A DNA stretch of 64,000 bases from Isoetes taiwanensis (Eukaryota; Streptophyta; Lycopodiopsida; Isoetales; Isoetaceae): the NCBI GenBank assembly GCA_021234155.1, contig JAJEKV010000002.1, positions 8,596,811 through 8,660,810 on the forward strand, in the 5' to 3' direction. Below are positions 42,704 through 53,667 of the stretch, in pieces. Position 1 is the stretch's first letter, and every line of letters starts with the position of its first letter. The notes under the pieces were generated by a model. That model had not been told where the DNA came from, did no database searches, and worked only from the letters and a program-made list of their open reading frames with translations. Both the position numbers and the translations under genes were made by a program.

Positions 42704-43665
42704 AAAACTGAAATAAGACTATGTTAAGTGTCATTTAAAAACTTGAGATCTAAGTCTACTGATTGTTTTCGACTGTTGGTAATTTGTGGTATTCGTTTTT
42801 TGTTTTGTACAGAGGGCCATAGTGGAGCCATATTTTTCTTGGCATTTTTTTACATTGGAAATACTACGTTTCATGAATCTTGACGAGGAAGATTTTTCAA
42901 GCACACAAATTATCTAAATCGAAAATCATATTGCAAAGGCCAAAAACATTTCAAATCAGAAGACAGATTACCTGACATCAAGGTATTTGTGGCCAGCACC
43001 AAGCAATTCTTTCGCGATTTCCACAGACAGCAGCAGCTCTGAAATATTTGAGAAAATATTAGATTGATGTGGCTGGAAGTGGGAAAATCAAAGCCTATCC
43101 TTTTTGCTATTGCTGCTGGCCAGTTTTATGAGTTGCGTGCCTTTATTTTGCAAACTTTTAAATCTGCATGTTTCTTCATTGCTCCACATAAATGTCAGCT
43201 TACGCTTTCCCTTGAAGTAAAATTTCTATGTTACATAGTCAACTCATGTACAGGTTTACTTTCCATTGCGTTGTAGCATCGCCAGAAGTTCTTAGAGCTT
43301 GCCAAGCCGCTCGCTTCAAATACTAAAATGCATGCTCGTCGGTTTGCATCCTTTTTGGGTATGATTGCATCTTTCAAGGCTGTCTCTGGCCCTTTTTGCA
43401 AACCTCTTAGCTTCAATATCTTGAACATCTATGCCTCCATTAGATCTTGGTCCCAAGTTGTCTAAAAAAGTCAATAATCCCCTTGTTTAGAATTGCATCT
43501 GACATATTTCCACAATTGATTGCTTGTGTATTATATACATCTGCAAAAGTTGCATAGTTAGAAATCTCCATAACCTGTAAAAACTCTATAAAAATCTTTT
43601 TAATTTTGAAGATCTCATGCACATGCTCCAGTATAGATAGAAGCACAAGAATAACAGTTCATAAA
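41752..43665. repeat. Block B, copy 2
   Basis: Direct copy of 26,241-28,140 with offset 15,511-15,526. It ends at an A-run (about 19 A). The same LINE truncation point and the same non-LINE flank are present in both, so the block was duplicated as DNA and not by two retrotranspositions. Confidence 0.85.
43064..43420 (+). pseudogene. Possible DIRS-like RT/RNase H relic (copy 2)
   Basis: One frame with a single TAG (43,274-43,276) reads FKSACFFIAPHKCQLTLSLE, VKFLCYIVNSCTG, then HRQKFLELAKPL and RFASFLGMIASFKAVSGPFC. The first part fits the end of an RT palm (KC then FLG-like), and the second fits the RT/RNase H connection of DIRS-type tyrosine-recombinase elements. No recombinase, RNase H core or split repeats are present. 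A gypsy or pararetrovirus origin is the alternative. Confidence 0.4.
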
Positions 43666-43681
43666 AAAAAAAAAAAAAAAA

Positions 43682-44086
43682 GAGGGGAAGAAATTTAGGT
43701 GTTTGACTTGTGAACCAACGCAATGTATCCTGAATGTCGTAGACATTCTTACATTTGATTTATCCAAGCTATAGCTTATCTAATAGTTTTATTCAACATT
43801 TTCCTAGTTAATGCAGATCCTAGTTGAATGTAGATGGAGATGAAAAGGAAGTGTGAAAGAAGGTTCCTTCAATGGGGCCGAAGGAAATGGCTCACCAACG
43901 TAAGGAGATCATTTTCGATAGAGAAGCACGGGTCAGGGCCATCAATGCCCACCCTATGCCGCTCTCTTCCCTCTCGAATTTGAAATATGAAAAAAAAGAC
44001 CAGACGCGGACTGGAAAATGTCCCGCAGGGAAAAGGGAATGCTGCATGCAGCGTTACATGCGGCGTTCCTGGCATGGTTTCCAACG
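43682..44086. other. Unique spacer; no gene recognised
   Basis: Separates block B copy 2 from the LTR. Short frames on both strands only. It has no match elsewhere in the window. Confidence 0.4.
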
Positions 44087-44739
44087 CCATCCCAAAATAA
44101 AAAAGAAGATTAGTTAGTTAAAGCCTCATCAATCCTATGGCAGCCAAACCTTATATCAACATAAATGGAATCTACTCTCTTCTTATACCAACTTAGAGTA
44201 AATTCTAAGAAAGATATTACTAATATGAAAGTATGATACAACTATTCATATTCTAAATGAGGTGTGCCTTGGACAGGTCTTCGGGTCCATCGATCATGTG
44301 GCATCCGTGATGTAACCTGCGGCATGTAAAGCTCCTAGTTTTCCTCCAAGTTCATTAAATCTTTGATTTTCAATATCACACCCCCTAAGTATACAGGTAC
44401 AAAATTGTTGCCATGTGTCTCATAAAGCCAACAAAGCATATAATGTACGTCTTAGCTCCTTTGCAATTCTTAAATATAGAACAATGGAGAATAGAATGAT
44501 TGAGTATGATATAAATGAGTTCAACAACGTGGCAAATAGTCAAGAGACACGACTCTAGTGCCATGTAAGCATGCCACTTGGCATGCCACCTCAGCATGTA
44601 ACTTGATCTATATGATCACTAATATTATATTCTAACACTCCCCCTTGATCAATAGATCAAGAAGGATTGAACTCTCCCTTGGCAAATCCCCCCCTTAATG
44701 GAGAGAATTCGAATCTCCTTCAAATTTGAGAATTCAAGC
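44087..44739 (-). mobile_element. Copia-type 3' LTR with polypurine tract (copy 2)
   Basis: Same 653-bp segment as 25,107-25,759: purine tract plus TGTTAGAATATAA at 44,637, LTR extending left. The order relative to block B is reversed (LTR then B at 25-28 kb, B then LTR here), so the two regions are not one simple duplication. Confidence 0.75.
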
Positions 44740-45334
44740 TCTAAACTCTAAACTTACTCGGATGGAGAGAGACGTTTTTCGACCTTAAATGAAAAAAAAA
44801 ATCTTTAGGTTGCGACATGGAAGGCTGCATTCTAGACCACTGAGTATCTTCGTCATTTCTGCTAGCATGCTCACTTTCGTATTCGAATAGACCCAGTGCC
44901 CTCAAATTCTCTAAGTTAGATCACCTTGCACCTCCACAGTTTTGCTCATACTCACACAAGAGATTACATAACGTGACAAGGACTCAACATCACACCCTCC
45001 AAGTATACGGTTACAAAACTGCCACGGTGTGTCTCACAAAGCCATAACACATAAACACATCTTGCATGATCACGATTTCTTAGGGAGGAGGGGTGCGGTG
45101 GGTCTGCATATTCCAATTCTACCCAAGTAATTGTGCAATAGATGCCCATTGAATTTGATACAGTAATACACACATTGCCCAATAAATTAGTGCCATAAAT
45201 GTTTGATGAATTGCGCACATCGAATAATGAATAACATTTGGGAGAAATATGTGCACACCACCATGCTCATGAGTATTTTGGAGATGCACCAAGTCGAGAT
45301 GCTACTTTCATATTTTAGATGTTGCAAAGGTAAA
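44740..45334. repeat. Dispersed repeat tract
   Basis: 44,755-44,960 matches 40,140-40,320. 44,990-45,200 matches the degenerate repeat at 7,430-7,640 in reverse. 45,200-45,300 matches 2,100-2,140 in reverse (CGAATAATGAATAACATTTG). No gene. Confidence 0.55.
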
Positions 45335-47522
45335 TTTATTGCCCTACATAGATTCCAAGTTCTTACCTTGCAAAATTTATTTTGGTACATTATTTATGTT
45401 CACTTGAACCCAAACAACATAATTGCACGGGGTTTTAGGTCGGAATTCATGGTCGAATAGTGATAGAATTTTGCAGGCCGCCCCTTTTTTTGCCCTCTTA
45501 TTCTACACCGTGAATTCTTTAAAATCAGTACCCAGAAACAATTGTGGACACTGTATGGGCAGCGAACAATCCTACTCAACAACAATTAGACATGTTTAGA
45601 TACAGAGGAAGGAAAACAGTACGTTTTCATGACCTTAAAACTTATATGGAAATGAACTTCTTTAAGTAGCATTGTAGCAACGTTGCATTCCAGACCAGGG
45701 AATATCTTCATCATTTCTGCTAGGTATGTGTACAGTCCTTTTTTCCTATCTGCTTTGAGATTTGACTGTGTTTTCCATCCATCTGCAAATGCTTCATCAA
45801 AATATCCCACATGCCAAATGCTGAAGATAGGAACAACCATTTTCTATATATCCTGCACCACAAGTGAAAACTCATGCAGGCCGTGTGATGAGCACAGAGC
45901 GAACTATTCTTTCGCCTTTTACTAAAGAATACTGTGTGCTCGTCACAAATAGCGGCATATGCCATTTTTTGGGATGCCTTCTCTTTGAGAGGGCTCAACA
46001 AAAACTTTTAAAAAGAAGCGTTCCTGTCCCTGGATGTCAATCAAATGTTCCCAAGCTATTGCAAAGAATGTTAATCTGCAGTCTTATTCATCATTGCCAA
46101 GAATGTTAATCTGCAACCTCATTTCATTCCACAAGAGGAATAAGCAATCCATTGTTCAAATACATAGCAACCAACCCACCTTCCTGTGGCTTGATATATC
46201 CATTACAACAGGAACTTAAAGCCCCATCTGTTCTATGTTTGAGGACAACATAGACCAGAGATGTAGTATCTGCACTCCACGATATGGCATTATCTTCATG
46301 CACGTTTATTCCGCCCATCTCTTTCCTGCTCATTTTTCCGTACTTCATGTGGAGCAAAGGTCTTATCTTCTGTCCTAAACTTTAATAAGAGTCCCTTCAT
46401 GGGAAACCAATATTGGCATTTCAGAATTACAGCATCTTAGAGTTAATAATTAGTTGGCCGTGGCATTTGTTATGCATTAATGTGGTCAAGTGCATGTGGT
46501 CTGTGGTAGTAGAGCCAATTTTAAAAATATCACAGCAAACAAGTTGACAGAAACCCTACTATACCTCAAATGAAGGACAGTAGCCATATTATAAGCCATG
46601 AGAAAGTCCAAACCCCACCAATCCGAGAAGGCTATTTATTCTCAAAGATCTGCCGTAACATGCCTTCTTGGAGGCATTTTACAACCGATTTAAGCTTCAC
46701 CGATTAAGTAGACAATATGAAAGCTTAATTCCCTCTTGCAATGTGTGATTAGTTCTACTTAGTACACAAGCCAAACGATTGCAAGTTACTCAAACAAATG
46801 GCCATGCCGTGGAAAAAGCTTTTACGATCAAAATGCCATAATTTATGAAGATGAGGTATTGGTTAGCTTACACAAGGTGCAATACTATTATTTATCCATC
46901 CTCTTCACATTGCTTCTAGATCATGCAATTCAAGTATAGTATAGCACAATGAAGACTGTTGCAGATTAGAGGAAAAAAGAAGACTTCTCTTTGACAAACA
47001 CTTTCTGCCACTGTAATCTTGACATGAAGGCTATCTTTACATTTTCCAATGCTGGATGGATATACATACTCTCTTTTGGCTTGCCTTAAAACATTTTGTC
47101 TCGCATACTATTTCTTAGGTGCAAGAATATTGAGGCTTTGGTGATGCAATACAGTACAACATGAACGCTCCAGACATAATGTTTAGAGAGAGAGATTTCT
47201 TTGTGAATTCGCTCAATGATTCAATGCCATCCCTGCAAAGATCAAGGTTTCAGAAAGCATATGCTTCCGGGCGGAGCTTTGAGGTCCAGTCATTTCATCA
47301 TTTCCTTTACTTCCATGCACCTGTGGATGTTTACAATGCTTGATGCACCTAGTTAAGAGCTTACTTGCAATACGGGCACTCAGGAGATATCCTTTGGAAC
47401 TGCCAGTTAGGCTCTAACAATGCCCTAAAAAGGGCCTGCAACTTCTTAGGCCTACCATTGTTGCAAGGAGGGAGAAAGAGTAACGGGAAATGAAGATTAA
47501 TGTACAGAAAAAAGAAGTGGAT
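45335..47522 (-). repeat. Block R, inner part (inverted copy of P and Q)
   Basis: 45,340-46,180 is the inverted counterpart of 1-868, and 46,124-47,522 is the inverted counterpart of about 23,500-24,835. It is the only copy in which the P and Q parts are joined, so it shows the original order of the block. It is interrupted at 47,523 by the tandem array. Confidence 0.8.
46124..46357 (-). CDS. Short conserved open frame of block R (hypothetical)
   Basis: Copy of 24,583-24,816 with one residue changed (LLIPLVE for LLIPPVE). See that entry; the family is unknown. Confidence 0.3.
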   Translation of the reverse strand: MLHMKYGKMSRKEMGGINVHEDNAISWSADTTSLVYVVLKHRTDGALSSCCNGYIKPQEGGLVAMYLNNGLLIPLVE

Positions 47523-48883
47523 GCCTACAAAGTGTGCATGTAAGGCAAAAGTTTTGCCCAACGGATGTGTGGTGAGTTGGTATAGGTCTCGTAATGCCAA
47601 AATAAATGTGGATTTGGTCATGGGTTCAAACCTTGCCAATGTATGTTTATCTTTGGGAGTTGGTTACTAGGGTTATACGATGATGATCCCCGACGTGGTA
47701 GAACTTAAAAGCCTATACGTGTCCTCCACTTTGGCTGCCGCAAGGCAGTGGGATAAGCTAGCTAGTCTGTACAAGATTAGTCTAGTATGGACCTTAAACA
47801 AAGTAATAAAAAAACAATGGGACTATGGTAGGTGGCACTAGAATGGTGAGGCTAAAAAAAGCCATGCCCCTAGAGTTGCCCCTAGGACCTAGACTTCCTA
47901 AGGCGGGATTATATCCTGCCTACAAAGTGTGCATGTAAGGCAAAAGTTTTGCCCAACGGATGTGTGGTGAGTTGGTATAGGTCTCGTAATGCCAAAATAA
48001 ATGTGCATTTGGTCATGGGTTCAAACCTTGCCAATGTATGTTTATCTTTGGGAGTTGGTTACTAGGGTTATACGATGATGATCCCCGACGTGGTAGAACT
48101 TAAAAGCCTATCGTGTCCTCCACTTTGGCAGCCGCAAAGGCGGTGGGATAAGCTAGCTAGTCACGTACAAGATTAGTCTAGTATGGACCTTAAACAAAGT
48201 AATAAAAAAACAATGGGACTATGGTAGGTGGCACTAGGATGGTGAGGCTAAAAAAAGCCATGCCCCTAGAGTTGCCCCTAGGACCTAGACTTCCTAAGGC
48301 GGGATTATATCCTGCCTACAAAGTGTGCATGTAAGGCAAAAGTTTTGCCCAACGGATGTGTGGTGAGTTGGTATAGGTCTCGTAATGCCAAAATAAATGT
48401 GCATTTGGTCATGGGTTCAAACCTTGCCAATGTATGTTTATCTTTGGGAGTTGGTTACTAGGGTTATACGATGATGATCCCCGGCGTGGTAGAACTTAAA
48501 AGCCTATCGTGTCCTCCACTTTTTTGCGCCCAAAGGGGGATGGGATAAGCTAGCTAGTCTGTACAAGATTAGTCTAGTATGGACCTTAAACAAAGTAATA
48601 AAAAAACAAAACAAAGTAATAAAAAAACAATGGGACTATGGTAGGTGGCACTAGGATGGTGAGGCTAAAAAAAGCCATGCCCCTAGAGTTGCCCCTAGGA
48701 CCTAGACTTCCTAAGGCGGGATTATATCCTGCCTACAAAGTGTGCATGTAAGGCAAAAGTTTTGCCCAACGGATGTGTGGTGAGTTGGTATAGGTCTCGT
48801 AATGCCAAAATAAATGTGCATTTGGTCATGGGTTCAAACCTTGCCAATGTATGTTTATCTTTGGGAGTTGGTTACTAGGGTGG
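47523..48883 (+). repeat. Tandem array of a ~395-bp tRNA-like (SINE-type) unit, 3.4 copies
   Basis: The phrase GCCTACAAAGTGTGCATG starts units at 47,523, 47,918, 48,314 and 48,731 (periods 395, 396 and 417). The third unit is longer because a 21-bp phrase with CAAAGTAATAAAAAAACA is doubled. Each unit has an A-box-like GTGGTGAGTTGGTATAGG followed about 40 bp later by a B-box-like GGGTTCAAACC (47,622-47,632 in the first unit), the layout of a tRNA-derived SINE head. Small hairpins (GGCAAAAGTTTTGCC) are present in each unit. The last unit stops after about 150 bp, at TTGGTTACTAGGG. Frames crossing it are not conserved as protein. Confidence 0.85.
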
Positions 48884-49330
48884 CTCATTACAGAACAGTC
48901 TTGCCTTCATGACTTTTCGACTTTCCAGGAGGCAAAAGGTTCAGAAATATCCCACAGGCATTGCTCGTAATATTTGAATGGATATATAGGAAAGAATAAA
49001 GTAAAAGCAAGCACGACTATACTTGAACAGGATCTGTTCTATAGTTCGTACTAGGAACTATGCTGAAAATGCATAGACAAATCCCATAACCCCGACGATG
49101 AAGTGAAGCCTGCTGGCTTGAGCGCGATTGCCGGATTTGCACTTCCTTGCGAAGTGTAGACCATAGATGACCGTCACAGTGGTCCATTCCTCCACTGATG
49201 AAGGTCAGTAGGCAGTCTGACGGGTTCTCTTTTCTTTTTTTTTCTGCCTTGTTTGTATACAAACGATTTTCTCTACCTATAGAAACGTTTTTCTCTATGT
49301 CTAAATACACAATGATTTCCTACAAACAAC
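48884..49330 (-). repeat. Block R, outer part (resumes after the array)
   Basis: Matches the reverse complement of 23,150-23,480. A further copy is at 52,120-52,535. A minus-strand 97-codon frame (DCLLTFISGGMDHCDGHLWS) is kept in the 52-kb copy but not in the 23-kb copy, so no gene is called. Confidence 0.7.
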
Positions 49331-50114
49331 CCATGGTCAAACCGACAATAGCCTCCTCCAAGCCCGGGGCATGAAGATCCAAGGCCGCCTAACCCACGTG
49401 CGTTATGATCATAAAGGCAACTTGGATATTGGGCAAGACATGTTGTGTCATCGGCACATCAGGGGATCCCAGAAGAAATTTATGACTCATTCAACAGAAG
49501 TGTTGGCTTGCGTTGCCAATCTCATTTGCTGTTTGGGAAGCGACAACAAATTTTAACTAAAGAGAGTGGGCTCCTAAAGCAATGTGTCTGAGCTTCAATT
49601 AGCCCAACATCCTCATTGGGATCTTGGCTACGTCCAATGCCTAATTCAGGTTCTAACATTCATCGATGGATTTATATCTAAGGGGCAAAAAATTGTTTAA
49701 ATCAATAACCTAAACACAACCCTTTGTTATGCCACAATAGCATTTACAGCTAGGAAGATTAATATATTTACTACAAATGATCTCGTTCTAAAATATACTA
49801 ATGTGGTAAAGGAATTGGCAGCTAAATGTTAGTGTGTATGGTTTCTATTTATGTGGCATTTGTTGCTTGTCATTTTGAGATGACTAAGATTGTGAATAGT
49901 AGTAATTGTGACTCAACCTTGCCATCAAGAATCTGCACCATGGAAACAAGAGTAGAGATTTATGCCCTGATGCACAACTTCCTTGTTTGACAAAATAAAA
50001 GAAAGCGGAACAAGAGCTCTACTGTCATTCACCTGCATTTCTTTCCTAAACAGTTGAAGGACACAGATCTATAAATTCGGTAAACAAACAACTAGCACTT
50101 CTGAACAAACAGAA
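49223..50114 (+). repeat. ~0.87-kb direct duplication, copy 1
   Basis: From GACGGGTTCTCTTTTCTTTT to AACTAGCACTTCTGAACAAA. Repeated at 50,358-51,213 with several small deletions. It contains repeat K and, inverted, the tract shared with 13.5-14.2 kb. Confidence 0.8.
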
Positions 50115-50357
50115 TTGCATAGCTCTAAAAAAGCTATGAAGCATAGACTTAAACTGATGTAGAACTGAACCTCCTTTCTGAAGTGAGTTTGTGCACCTTC
50201 TTGCATCCTGTTATATTCTTGCAACTAATTGTGGGCTACTTTTGTTAGTAGAAAATGCTAGTGTATTACAGAGGATGCAGAAGTTTGTCCATTTACTTTA
50301 TGCTTTGCTCCTTTAGGCGGGCATGGTTGCTCAGATGTTTAGGCGGGCATGGTTGTT
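50115..50357. other. Spacer between the direct copies
   Basis: Contains a doubled phrase AGGCGGGCATGGTTG near 50,318 and 50,342. No gene. Confidence 0.5.
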
Positions 50358-51213
50358 CTGACGGGTTCTCTTTTCTTTTCTTTTTTTTGCCTTGTTTCTA
50401 TAAAAACGATTTTCTCTACCTATAGAAACGTTTTTCTCTATGTCTAAATACAAAATGATTTCCTATAAACAACCCATGGTCAAAACGACAATAGCCTCCT
50501 CCAAGCCCGGGGCGTGAAGATCCAAGGCCGCCTAACCCGCGTGCATTATGATCACAAAGGCAACTTGGACATTGATCCTAGAAGAAATTTATGACTCATT
50601 CAACAGAAGTGTTGGCTTGCGTTGCCAATCTCATTTGCAGTTTGGGAAGCGACAACGAATTTAAGCTAAAGAGAGTGGGCTCCTAAAGTAATGTGTCCTA
50701 GCTTGGGATCTTGGCTATGTCCAATGCCTAACTCAGGTTCTAACATTCATCGAGCATGAGTTTGAAAACGATGAATTTATATCTAAGGGGCAAAAAATTG
50801 TTTAAATCGGGAACCTAAACACAACCCTTTGTTATGCCACAATAGCATTTACATCTAGGAAGATTAATATATTTACTACAAATGATCTCGTTCTATAATA
50901 TACTAATGTGGTAAGGGAATTGGCAGCTAAATGTTAGGGTGTATGGTTTCTATTTTATTGTCATTTCGAGATGACTAAGCTTGTGAATAGTAGTAGTTGA
51001 CTAAACTTGTGACTAAGCCTTGCCATCAAGAATCTGCACCAGGGAAACAAGAGTAGAGATTTATGCCCTGATGCACAGCTTCCTTGTTTGACAGAATAAA
51101 AGAAAGCGGAACAAGAGCTCTACTGCCATTCACTGGCATTTCTTTCCTAAACAGTTGAAGGACACACATCTATAAATTCGGTAAACAAACAACTAGCAAT
51201 TCTGAACAAACAG
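50358..51213 (+). repeat. ~0.86-kb direct duplication, copy 2
   Basis: Copy of 49,223-50,114. Lacks about 40 bp within repeat K (near 50,577) and about 25 bp near 50,955. Confidence 0.8.
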
Positions 51214-51469
51214 AATAATCGATTAGCATTGTAAAGTCTGGTTAAGGCATCATAAAGAACCATGCAATTTTTCCAGGGCTATGCCTTAGAAACAAACATC
51301 TCTATCATCTTCGAGCTAAGAAAGGCAGGAAAAACGCGAGGAAGGGAAAAAAAGAGGAGATTTTTATGAAAAGCATACTGTCATAATGAATACCTAGAGC
51401 CGGTATTCTGTCTGTGCACAGATGTTGCACTAGACTGCTAAATGCTTTTCACTCTTACATTGCTTCTAA
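51214..51469. other. No gene recognised
   Basis: AT-rich, no matches seen. Confidence 0.4.
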
Positions 51470-51630
51470 AACATAAGCTTTTATAAAAATATAGGAAAGG
51501 TAGGGATTTGAAATACCATGTGCAATCTATGTAATAGCAAGTCATTGGAAAACGGAATGGCTTCACATAACATATCTGCATCATCCCTAATCCATGCTGC
51601 AATGCCTACTTTGAATAGCTTCAATGGCAC
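51470..51630 (-). repeat. Repeat S (partial inverted copy)
   Basis: Matches 38,165-38,330 in the same orientation (GAAATACCATGTGCAATCTA, then TCTGCATCATCCCTAATCC). It is cut at the GGCACAAAAACAC junction at about 51,628. Confidence 0.65.
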
Positions 51631-51960
51631 AAAAACACTTAAGGTAGCACTAATGTATTGTCAAAATAATTTTGCAACTTTAACAGATTTATGTTCCAAG
51701 CTACAATGTGCTTGCTAAATGTTGGAATAATATTATATACACAATGTTGTCAATAAAGTTAGGTGTCTATAAATTAAAATTATAGGACTTCCATATAAAG
51801 AAATACATAATAGCTACAAGAAACTTATCGCGGTGGCCAAGGCCGCCACGAACGTTTCTCTTCCCCAACTCATCTATATAGAATTTGAACCTGCATTTTT
51901 TTGCCTTGTGTTTGGTGCCCGCACGATAGAAGAATATCGACCATAGCGACTCGTTACGAA
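51626..51960 (+). repeat. ~335-bp direct duplication, copy 1 (copy 2 at 52,537-52,867)
   Basis: GGCACAAAAACACTTAAGGT to CATAGCGACTCGTTACGA is repeated about 911 bp downstream. Copy 2 runs on directly into the copia pre-integrase piece. Confidence 0.85.
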
Positions 51961-52536
51961 CGATGTTTTGTATTAAATCAAAAGAATCTAAGTTCCGAAC
52001 ATACAAAAATTGGACTGTGTTTGAGCATGGAGAATTGTAACCTCTGTAGTTGCCAATATATCTATGCAAAATGGTTATTCAAAATGCATACCTCTTCGGA
52101 AGTGACGTACTTGATGTGGGCTCATTACAAAACGGTCTTGCCTTCATGACTTTCCAGGAGGCAAAGGTCAAAAATATACCACAGGATATATAGGGAAGGA
52201 TAACGTAAAAACAATAATCAAATGGATATATAGGGAAGGATAACGTAAAAACAAGCACGACTATACTTGAACAGGATCTGTTCTATAGTTCGTACTAGGA
52301 ACTATGCTGAAAATGCATAGACAAATCCCATAACCCGGACGATGAAGTGAAGCCTGCTGGCTTGAGCGCGATTGCCGGATTTGCACTTCCTTGCGAGGTG
52401 TAGACCATAGATGACCGTCACGGTAGTCCATTCCTCCACTGATGAAGGTCAGCAGGCAGTCTGACGGGTTCTTTTTTCCCCCCCTTTTTTTTTTTGCCTT
52501 GTTTGTATTGTATACAAACAATTTTCTCTACCTACG
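51961..52536 (-). repeat. Spacer followed by a third copy of the block R outer part (52,081-52,535)
   Basis: 52,081-52,535 matches 48,884-49,260 and the inverse of 23,190-23,510. It keeps the phrase ATACCTCTTCGGAAGTGACG, which is absent where the array sits in block R, so it is an uninterrupted (empty) site. A run of CACAGGATATATAGGGAAGG is doubled near 52,183 and 52,223. Confidence 0.7.
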
Positions 52537-52867
52537 GGCACAAAAACACCTAAGGTAGCACTACTGTATTGTCAAAATAATTTTGCAACTTTAACAGATT
52601 TATGTTCCAAGCTACAATGTGCTTGCTAAATGTTGGAATAATATTATATACGCAAAGTTGTCAATAAAGTTATGTGTCTATAAATTAAAGTTATAGGACT
52701 TCCATATAAATAAATACATAATAGCTACAAGAAACTTATCGCGGTGCCGCCGCCGCAAATGTTTCTCTTCCCCAACTCGTCTATACAGAATTTGAACCTG
52801 CATTTTTTTGCCTTGTGTTTGGTGCCCGCACGATGGAAGAATATTGACCATAACGACTCGTTACGAT

Positions 52868-53050
52868 TCCAAATAGACAATGTGCAATGCCAAAGCATTA
52901 ATGATCTGCATATTCCAGAAATTGAAATTTGGCATAACAGATTAGCACATACTCATTGCAATAATATCAACTTTATGGTTAAGAAAGGATGGCTGGAATG
53001 CCAAGAGATCAATCCAAAGAAATTCATGTGTGAGGGATTGGTTTTCACTG
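52868..53050 (+). pseudogene. Copia pre-integrase fragment, inverted relative to gag
   Basis: The plus strand reads IDNVQCQSINDLHIPEIEIW, then HNRLAHTHCNNINFMVKKG. WHNRLAHTHCNNINFM is the W-H-x-R-L-x-H pattern of the GAG pre-integrase domain of Ty1/copia polyproteins, with the zinc-binding histidines visible. Downstream the frame ends within what becomes, on the other strand, the gag frame. Normally gag lies upstream of this domain on the same strand. Here it is on the opposite strand, so the piece was inverted. Confidence 0.65.
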
Positions 53051-53626
53051 ATTGCTCTAGATATTTGAAGTACTTGACTTCTTTCTGATACATGTACCCC
53101 TGCTCCAGCTAGGCCATCTATTATATTATCAAAATTATTGAAAAATTCTGATACATCTCCCTCTTCTTGAAGTTTCAGACCTCTCAACTCATTTTCAAGC
53201 AGATCTATTTGGGATGAAGTTTTCTGTTCATAATGCAATAACAGAAAAGACCACATTTCCTTTGGAGACTTATTTCTAAGTTTGAGTCTAATTGTTGGAC
53301 TCACCTTGCAAGTTATAATTTCTTGGGTTTCCTTCACTTTGGCGTTCACAGACCTTCCTGCTGCACTTGGACCAGCTGTCTCCCTTGTATTTATTTCACC
53401 TGATCCTTCACCTGCATCATTAGCTCCAGCATTAACAGACATCTCTGATATAGACCTCTGTGCACTTCTAACAATCCCCATGCTTTCAACAGCTCCTTCA
53501 GGATCAACAAGATCCCATAAATCCTCTACTTCCAGCACATGCTTAATGGAGTCCTTCCATATCTGGAATCCTGGACCTCCCTACCTCTACTGTAGCAAGC
53601 AAACTTGCTCCAAATCTGCTAGACAT
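53051..53626 (-). pseudogene. Copia gag (UBN2-type) fragment
   Basis: On the minus strand an ATG at 53,626-53,624 begins MSSRFGASLLATVE. After a frameshift GGPGFQIWKDSIKHVLEVED and LWDLVDPEGAVESMG follow. Further on are LRNKSPKEMWSFLLLHYEQK and LENELRGLKLQEEGDVSEFF, the W-x-x-L and L-x-L-x-M-x-E-x-x-x-V features of the copia gag (UBN2/retrotran-gag) family, which builds the virus-like particle. The frame is cut near 53,050, before the zinc knuckle and protease, by the inverted pre-integrase piece. It sits about 25 bp downstream of the primer binding site, as expected. Confidence 0.8.
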
Positions 53627-53650
53627 TGCAACAAATTTTATCTGCAATCA

Positions 53651-53666
53651 ACCAGCTCTGATACCA
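53651..53666 (-). other. Primer binding site (initiator tRNA-Met)
   Basis: The minus strand reads TGGTATCAGAGCTGGT one base after the LTR end. This is the usual plant copia primer binding site, complementary to the 3' end of initiator methionine tRNA. Confidence 0.9.
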
Positions 53667-53667
53667 A

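Noticed and set aside
41430-42751. CTTGATATCT left of the LINE tail and CTTGAGATCT at 42,742 as a target-site duplication of LINE copy 2
   Set aside because: The left flank belongs to repeat D, but the sequence after 42,751 does not continue repeat D, so the pair does not frame an insertion. The 9/10 match is probably chance.
47570-47640. A functional tRNA gene in each array unit
   Set aside because: The acceptor and anticodon stems do not pair convincingly; only A- and B-box-like parts and a T-arm-like segment are visible, so it is tRNA-derived at most.
47361-48880. The array as a CRISPR-like repeat
   Set aside because: Units are ~395 bp and contiguous without unique spacers, in a plant nuclear sequence.
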